Source: Betaproteobacteria bacterium (lineage in GTDB: Bacteria > Pseudomonadota > Gammaproteobacteria > Burkholderiales > SG8-41). Taken from it: DNA of 50,564 nucleotides. Shown piece by piece: positions 46,464 to 50,564 of the stretch. The position numbers were made by a program, and so were the translations under genes. The notes under the pieces are model-generated. The model was not told the DNA's origin. It saw only the letters and a program-made list of their open reading frames with translations, and ran no database searches. The DNA lies in NCBI GenBank assembly GCA_028291945.1, contig JAQGNH010000449.1, positions 1-50,564 on the forward strand, given 5' to 3'. Position 1 is the first letter of the stretch; the number at the start of each line of letters is the position of its first letter.

Positions 46464-47717
46464 TCAACGGCTGGCCAGATCGAGTAACGTGGCGGTGAGC
46501 ACGCGAGCGCCCGCCGCGAGATCGCCGGGCGTCGCGTTTTCCGCCTCATTGTGGCTCACGCCTTTCTCGCACGGCACGAATATCATGCCAGTGGGACACA
46601 CGCGTGACATATACATGGCATCGTGCGAGGCGCCTGAAGGAAGTCGCATATGAGCGAGGCCGAGGCGGCCCGCCGCGTTCTCGATTGAAGCGACGACGCT
46701 CGCGTCGAAGGTGCACGGGTCATCGTGCAGCGTAGGCGTAATTTTCACGGTGCACGGTGCGGCAGCCTGACGCGCAATCTCCGCGACCGATTCCCCGAGC
46801 TGCTGCACTGTCGCCAGGTCGGGATGCCTGAGGTCGACTGAAAAGAGGACGTGGCTCGCAACCGAGTTCGACGAGTTGGGTGTGACCAGCATGCGCCCGA
46901 CGGTGAATCGTACGATGTCGTCGGGATCGCGAATGTGCTCGGCGAGCGCCTGAATAACCGCGACCGCGGCGCGTACCGCGTCTTTGCGCACGCGCAGCGG
47001 CGTCGTGCCTGCGTGAGCGGTCTCACCAAAGACTTCGACGTTGAACCAGCGCAGACCTTGTATGCCGGTGACGACGCCGATCGTTTTCCCTTCGAGCTCG
47101 AGCAGCGGTCCCTGCTCGATATGCGCTTCGATATACGCCGCTGCCGGTGCATTGAATTCGCGCTTGCGAACGTGCGGAAGCGCTGCAAGGGTCTCGGCCA
47201 GCGCGTCCCTCAGCACAACGCCGTCGTTATCCTGCGCGCCGGCGACCTCGCCCAGTGTTTTAGCGCCCGTGTAAACCGCCGATCCCATGGTGCACGGTGA
47301 AAAGCGTCCGCCTTCTTCGTTGCTCCACGCGACCAGCTCGATCGAACGGCGGGTTTTGACGCCCGCCTCATCTATCGCTTCGATCGCTTCGAGTGCCGCG
47401 AGCACGCCGTAAATACCATCGAACCTTCCGCCACGCGGCTGACTGTCCATATGGCTGCCGGACAATACTGGAGCAGCATTGGGCTCGAGGCCTGGCCGGC
47501 GAACGAAGACGTTGCCGATGCCGTCCATCGACACTTCGAAGTTGCGCGCTTCCGCCCACGAAACGAGCAAACGGCGGGCGCGTATGTCTTCAGTCGAAAA
47601 CGCGGCGCGATTGACGCCGTTGCCCGGGATCGCGCCAATCTGTGCCATCTGCGCATGGCGCTGCCACAGACGTGTCTCGTCGACGCGCCGGATCGCGTCC
47701 TGGTGATCTTCTCTCAT
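46464..47717 (-). CDS. M20-family amidohydrolase (N-carbamoyl-L-amino acid hydrolase type)
   Basis: Enzymes of this group, such as HyuC and AllC, hydrolyse N-carbamoyl or ureido bonds with a di-metal site. The 417-residue product has the metal-binding and catalytic segments LSGSHMDSQPRGGRFDG, WSNEEGGRFSP, YIEAHIEQGP, GETAHAGTTPL and LPSGASHDAMYMS, all family marks. It lies 108 bp after the Bug receptor gene on the same strand. The exact substrate is unknown; a carbamoylated or ureido compound is the family expectation. Cytoplasmic. Confidence 0.89.
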   Translation of the reverse strand: MREDHQDAIRRVDETRLWQRHAQMAQIGAIPGNGVNRAAFSTEDIRARRLLVSWAEARNFEVSMDGIGNVFVRRPGLEPNAAPVLSGSHMDSQPRGGRFDGIYGVLAALEAIEAIDEAGVKTRRSIELVAWSNEEGGRFSPCTMGSAVYTGAKTLGEVAGAQDNDGVVLRDALAETLAALPHVRKREFNAPAAAYIEAHIEQGPLLELEGKTIGVVTGIQGLRWFNVEVFGETAHAGTTPLRVRKDAVRAAVAVIQALAEHIRDPDDIVRFTVGRMLVTPNSSNSVASHVLFSVDLRHPDLATVQQLGESVAEIARQAAAPCTVKITPTLHDDPCTFDASVVASIENAAGRLGLAHMRLPSGASHDAMYMSRVCPTGMIFVPCEKGVSHNEAENATPGDLAAGARVLTATLLDLASR

Positions 47718-47825
47718 TCATTTGATCCCGCTGTGAGCACGAATTTTCCGCAATTCTCGACGTCCCTTATCACAGTGCGCTGCGCGCTGCGAAAGGGGAA
47801 ATGTTTGCGGCTCACGTCTGCAACG

Positions 47826-48791
47826 TCAATCGCCGCGGATGCCGGTTTCCTTGATGAGCTTTGCCCACTTATCGTGCTCGGCTTTGATGTGCGACGCGAA
47901 CTGCTGTGGCGTGCTGCCGACGCCCTCGGCCCCGTCCGCCGCGTAACGCTGCGCGAGATCGGGGTCGTGGACGACTTTCATGACGTCGCGATTCAGCCGC
48001 TCGACGATCGGTTGGGGCGTGCGTGCGGGAGCGACGAGGCCGTACCAATTCGTGACCACGAACCCCTTGGCCCCCGCTTCATTTGCGGTCGGCACATCAG
48101 GCAGGCTTTTAGCGCGCACGGGGCCGGTGACAGCCAAGGCACGCAGGCGCTGCCCTTTGAGGTGAGGCAGTACCGAAACGATGCTCGCGAAAACCATTTG
48201 CACGTTGTTAGCAAGAATGTCCGGGTACGCTGCACCGATGCCTTTATACGGTACGTGCACAGTCTTGACTCCCGCGACCCGATTGAACAGCTCGCTGGTC
48301 AAATGAATGATGCTGCCCTGTCCCGCAGACGCGTAATTGAGCTTACCCGGGTTTGTCTTTGCAAAGCTGATCAATTCCTGCAGCGACTTTGCGGGCACGG
48401 CTGGATTGACTGTCAGGACGTAGGGCTGCGATGTCACCTGCGAGATGGCCACGAAATCGCGCGCGATATCGTAGCGCGCGTTCTCATACATCAGCGGACG
48501 GATGACGGCCGTCGCGCTCATCATGAGCAGCGTGTAACCATCGGGTGGCGCGCTTGCTGCGAGCTCCGCGCCCACGGTGCCCCCGCCGCCTCCGCGGTTG
48601 TCGATCACCACCGTTTGCCCCATGCTTTCAGTGAGCTTGGCCGCAAGCGCACGGGTGATCGTGTCCATGCCGCCGCCCGCGGCGAGCGGCACGATCAATC
48701 TCACGGGCCGTTGCGGGTAGTTTCCTTGCGCTGCCGCGCCGGTTGCGAGCGTCGCCAGCAGCAGGCCGATCGCAGCTTTGTGTTTGATCAT
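47826..48791 (-). CDS. Bug-family periplasmic solute-binding receptor (TctC-like)
   Basis: Bug receptors bind organic acids for tripartite tricarboxylate transporters and are abundant in betaproteobacteria. The 321-residue product begins with a signal peptide (MIKHKAAIGLLLATLATGAAA). It shows YPQRPVRLIVPLAAGGGMDT, NRGGGGGTVGAELAASAPPD and the domain-closing region VPYKGIGAAYPDILANNVQM. ATG 48791 is the only one that opens the signal peptide. The gene lies 11 bp after the PrpD-like gene. No TctA/TctB partners are in the window, so it may feed a transporter encoded elsewhere. Confidence 0.9.
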   Translation of the reverse strand: MIKHKAAIGLLLATLATGAAAQGNYPQRPVRLIVPLAAGGGMDTITRALAAKLTESMGQTVVIDNRGGGGGTVGAELAASAPPDGYTLLMMSATAVIRPLMYENARYDIARDFVAISQVTSQPYVLTVNPAVPAKSLQELISFAKTNPGKLNYASAGQGSIIHLTSELFNRVAGVKTVHVPYKGIGAAYPDILANNVQMVFASIVSVLPHLKGQRLRALAVTGPVRAKSLPDVPTANEAGAKGFVVTNWYGLVAPARTPQPIVERLNRDVMKVVHDPDLAQRYAADGAEGVGSTPQQFASHIKAEHDKWAKLIKETGIRGD

Positions 48792-48802
48792 AGTCAAGCG
48801 TC

Positions 48803-50203
48803 TCAGCCTTTGGTCAGCAGCTTTGCGATTTGACTCCCGTCTGCAAGCCGATCGAGACTCAGCATCGAGTCGCGCAGCTGGGCCACTTGGGGTCGCGGCA
48901 GTGCTTTGCTCGCGAGTTTCTCGAACTTCTCGACGATATCCGATTCGGAAGCGAACTTCTTCTCGCTGCCGCGCGCGGCTTCGACGGTGCGCGCCATGCG
49001 TGTGCCGTCTTTGAGGTGCAGCTCCACGCGCACCATATGACGGTATTTCGCGCCCTTGGCCGTAATCTCCGGGTCGTGATGCACTTCCACTTTTTCGCCG
49101 TAAGCCATGCGCTCCGGATCCGCGACCTTGTCTTCGGTGAACTGGTCGGCACTGCAATCGCCTTCCAGGAGAAAAGTGCCCACGCAATACGGCAGATTGA
49201 GCTGGGCCGAAGTCAAACCTTGCGGTGAATATTTCCAGCCGACGTGATCCATCGTGACTTGCGAACCGCGCACGACGATCTTGTGTACATCTGTGGCCTT
49301 ATACGGTCTCTCGCGTTGCATATCGCGCAGTGCGTCGAGCGTCGTGTGGTTGCTGCCGACGCAGGCGTAGAACTTCAGCGCGACGCCCATCGTCTGCCAC
49401 ACCTCGCCGAAACCCGCTGTCAGCTCTTTCAAATTGAATCGGTCGCTGGAGCGCGAGAACGTGGTGCAGAAGCCGCCGTATTCACTCTCGAGCACGTTGA
49501 CGATCCCGGTGAAACCCGCTTCTGCGAACAGCGCGCCATAGAGACCCGATTGCGACGAGCGGCCCGCATGCATGCGCTTTACCATCGCACCGTATTGAGC
49601 CGCCATTAGGCCTGCCGCCTGGGTGCCTGCAATACCGAGCGCGTGCACCGTTTTGTCGACATCGAGCTTCAAGCCGCGAGCGGCGCCGGCCGCAGCCGAA
49701 AAAACCCCAAGCGTCGCTCCCGAATGCCAGCCTTGAGCGATGTGCTCCGGGCCCATGCAGAGGCCGACGCGCGGCCCAATCTCGTAACCGGCGACAGCCG
49801 CAGTCAGGAACTCTTTTCCGCTCATACCCGGCTTAAGCTCAGTGAGCGCAATCAGTGCCGGCAGCACCACGGCACCGACGTGCAGCACGCCTGCACGATG
49901 CACGTCGTCGAGCTCGAAACCCTGAACCTGCGTGCCGTTCACGAGAGCGGAGTGGGGCGCAGACAGCTTCTTCTTGGTGCCCCAGACTGCGCAGGTACGC
50001 GTCGAATCGACTTGCTGCAGAGTGTCCTGAAGTATGCGCGTCCACTCGAGATCGGCGCCGTACAGCGCGCAGCCCAGCGAATCGAGCATCAGAAGCTTGA
50101 TGCGGCTGCGAACTTCTTCGGGGATCGCTTCGTACGTCAGGCTGGAGACGAATTCTGCGATGCCGCGAGTGTAGGGGTTGTCATTGCTGGCGTCGTGCGC
50201 CAT
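48803..50203 (-). CDS. MmgE/PrpD family protein
   Basis: Members include 2-methylcitrate dehydratase (PrpD) and cis-aconitate decarboxylase. The 466-residue product has the family regions: ALYGADLEWTRILQ near residue 50, LVNGTQVQGFELDDVHRAG with the conserved Asp/His, GYEIGPRVGLCMG, and QYGAMVKRMHAGRSSQSGL. It lies 11 bp before the Bug receptor gene and 167 bp after the TcuA-like flavoprotein. With TcuA making an aconitate-like product, this enzyme could act on that product; this is inferred from the neighbours only. Confidence 0.88.
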   Translation of the reverse strand: MAHDASNDNPYTRGIAEFVSSLTYEAIPEEVRSRIKLLMLDSLGCALYGADLEWTRILQDTLQQVDSTRTCAVWGTKKKLSAPHSALVNGTQVQGFELDDVHRAGVLHVGAVVLPALIALTELKPGMSGKEFLTAAVAGYEIGPRVGLCMGPEHIAQGWHSGATLGVFSAAAGAARGLKLDVDKTVHALGIAGTQAAGLMAAQYGAMVKRMHAGRSSQSGLYGALFAEAGFTGIVNVLESEYGGFCTTFSRSSDRFNLKELTAGFGEVWQTMGVALKFYACVGSNHTTLDALRDMQRERPYKATDVHKIVVRGSQVTMDHVGWKYSPQGLTSAQLNLPYCVGTFLLEGDCSADQFTEDKVADPERMAYGEKVEVHHDPEITAKGAKYRHMVRVELHLKDGTRMARTVEAARGSEKKFASESDIVEKFEKLASKALPRPQVAQLRDSMLSLDRLADGSQIAKLLTKG

Positions 50204-50231
50204 GGTTTACTCCTGAAAGCTGAAGGATTGA

Positions 50232-50355
50232 ACCGCCAAGGACGCTATGGACGCCGAGGAAACGCGAAAACAACTAGCCCATCGGTTCACAGTCAGAACT
50301 AACGTAGCAAGGCTTGTAGTTCTATGTACTATGCGTCCGTCGCGTCCCTGGCGGT
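50232..50355. repeat. Nonamer-based palindrome between the flavoprotein and PrpD-like genes
   Basis: The arm at 50232-50254 is complementary to the arm at 50333-50355 at 20 of 23 bases. Within each arm the sequence repeats with a 9-bp period: GGACGCTAT then GGACGCCGA on the left, GCGTCCGTC then GCGTCCCTG on the right. The loop is 78 nt. The layout, short tandem units facing their complements, is the same as in the three 7-bp elements of the ribosomal region, with a different unit length. Confidence 0.75.
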
Positions 50356-50370
50356 CAAAATTTTTCGTCG

Positions 50371-50564
50371 TTAGACTTTCGCGGCTTGTCCTGCGCCTGT
50401 GCCCGCGATCTTGCCGAAGACCGCGCCCGAAACGAGACCCGTGCCGCTGGGATAGTTGAAGTAGAACAGACCGCCGACCATTTCACCGGCGCAGTAGAGG
50501 CCCGGGATCGGATGGAAGTGGACGTTCAGTACCTGACCCGTTTCGCGGTCGATCTTCAAGCCGC
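50371..50564 (-). CDS. FAD-dependent tricarballylate dehydrogenase-like flavoprotein (partial)
   Basis: Only the C-terminal 64 codons are in the window; the gene runs off the right end. They include IPGLYCAGEMVGGLFYFNYP and SGTGLVSGAVFGKIAG, the FAD-closing region of the TcuA/fumarate reductase flavoprotein family. The GGLFYFNYP form is typical of TcuA, which oxidises tricarballylate to cis-aconitate. A substrate cannot be fixed from this fragment. It is the upstream-most gene of the minus-strand catabolic cluster. Confidence 0.83.
   Translation of the reverse strand, partial: GLKIDRETGQVLNVHFHPIPGLYCAGEMVGGLFYFNYPSGTGLVSGAVFGKIAGTGAGQAAKV

Overview
The window is about 50.5 kb of a betaproteobacterial chromosome. 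The ribosomal, FmdB/DUF502/AspRS/NudB/ClsB and Bug-receptor gene content all point to a Burkholderiales-like or related, possibly uncultured, lineage; the genus cannot be fixed from the sequence alone. It has no ribosomal RNA, tRNA, CRISPR array, phage or insertion sequence that I can support. Almost all of it is ordinary chromosomal coding sequence.

Positions 1-14890 are the ribosomal superoperon: the end of tuf, then the S10 block (rpsJ to rpsQ), the spc block (rplN to rpmJ, with secY and infA) and the alpha block (rpsM, rpsK, rpsD, rpoA, rplQ), closed by an intrinsic terminator at 14865. Near-consensus promoters with 17-bp spacers lie before rplN (5534-5562) and before rpsM (11806-11834). 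Three gaps in this block hold palindromes whose arms are tandem 7-bp units facing complementary 7-bp units. Several ribosomal proteins carry Ala/Lys/Pro-rich tails, L5 has an N-terminal extension of about 66 residues, and S4 has four cysteines in a zinc-binding arrangement.

Positions 14982-26171 hold a VanY-type peptidase, a SAM hydrolase (DUF62), a DUF488 protein, a glutathione S-transferase, glycerate 2-kinase, uvrA, a YajR-like transporter, ssb, a phosphotransacetylase gene broken by one extra base, and a bactofilin-like membrane protein. Positions 26319-33930 are a co-directional housekeeping series: fmdB, DUF502, aspS, a secreted barnase-type RNase with its barstar inhibitor, nudB, nadA, a DNase I-fold hydrolase and clsB.

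Positions 33998-46169 carry an Atm1-like ABC exporter, a QseBC/TctDE-type two-component system divergent from a PBP7-type peptidase, egtD, an MFS transporter, two small envelope proteins, a DegQ-like protease and a polyamine-synthase-like membrane protein translationally coupled to it. Positions 46464-50564 (minus strand) are a catabolic cluster: a TcuA-like flavoprotein (partial), an MmgE/PrpD protein, a Bug solute receptor and an M20 carbamoylase-type hydrolase. A nonamer-based palindrome lies between the first two.

The most unusual signals are the short-unit palindromes in intergenic gaps, the structured spc leader, the ribosomal protein extensions with the zinc-type S4, the secreted RNase/inhibitor pair, the duplicated Cys-motif protein, and the single-base lesion in the phosphotransacetylase gene.
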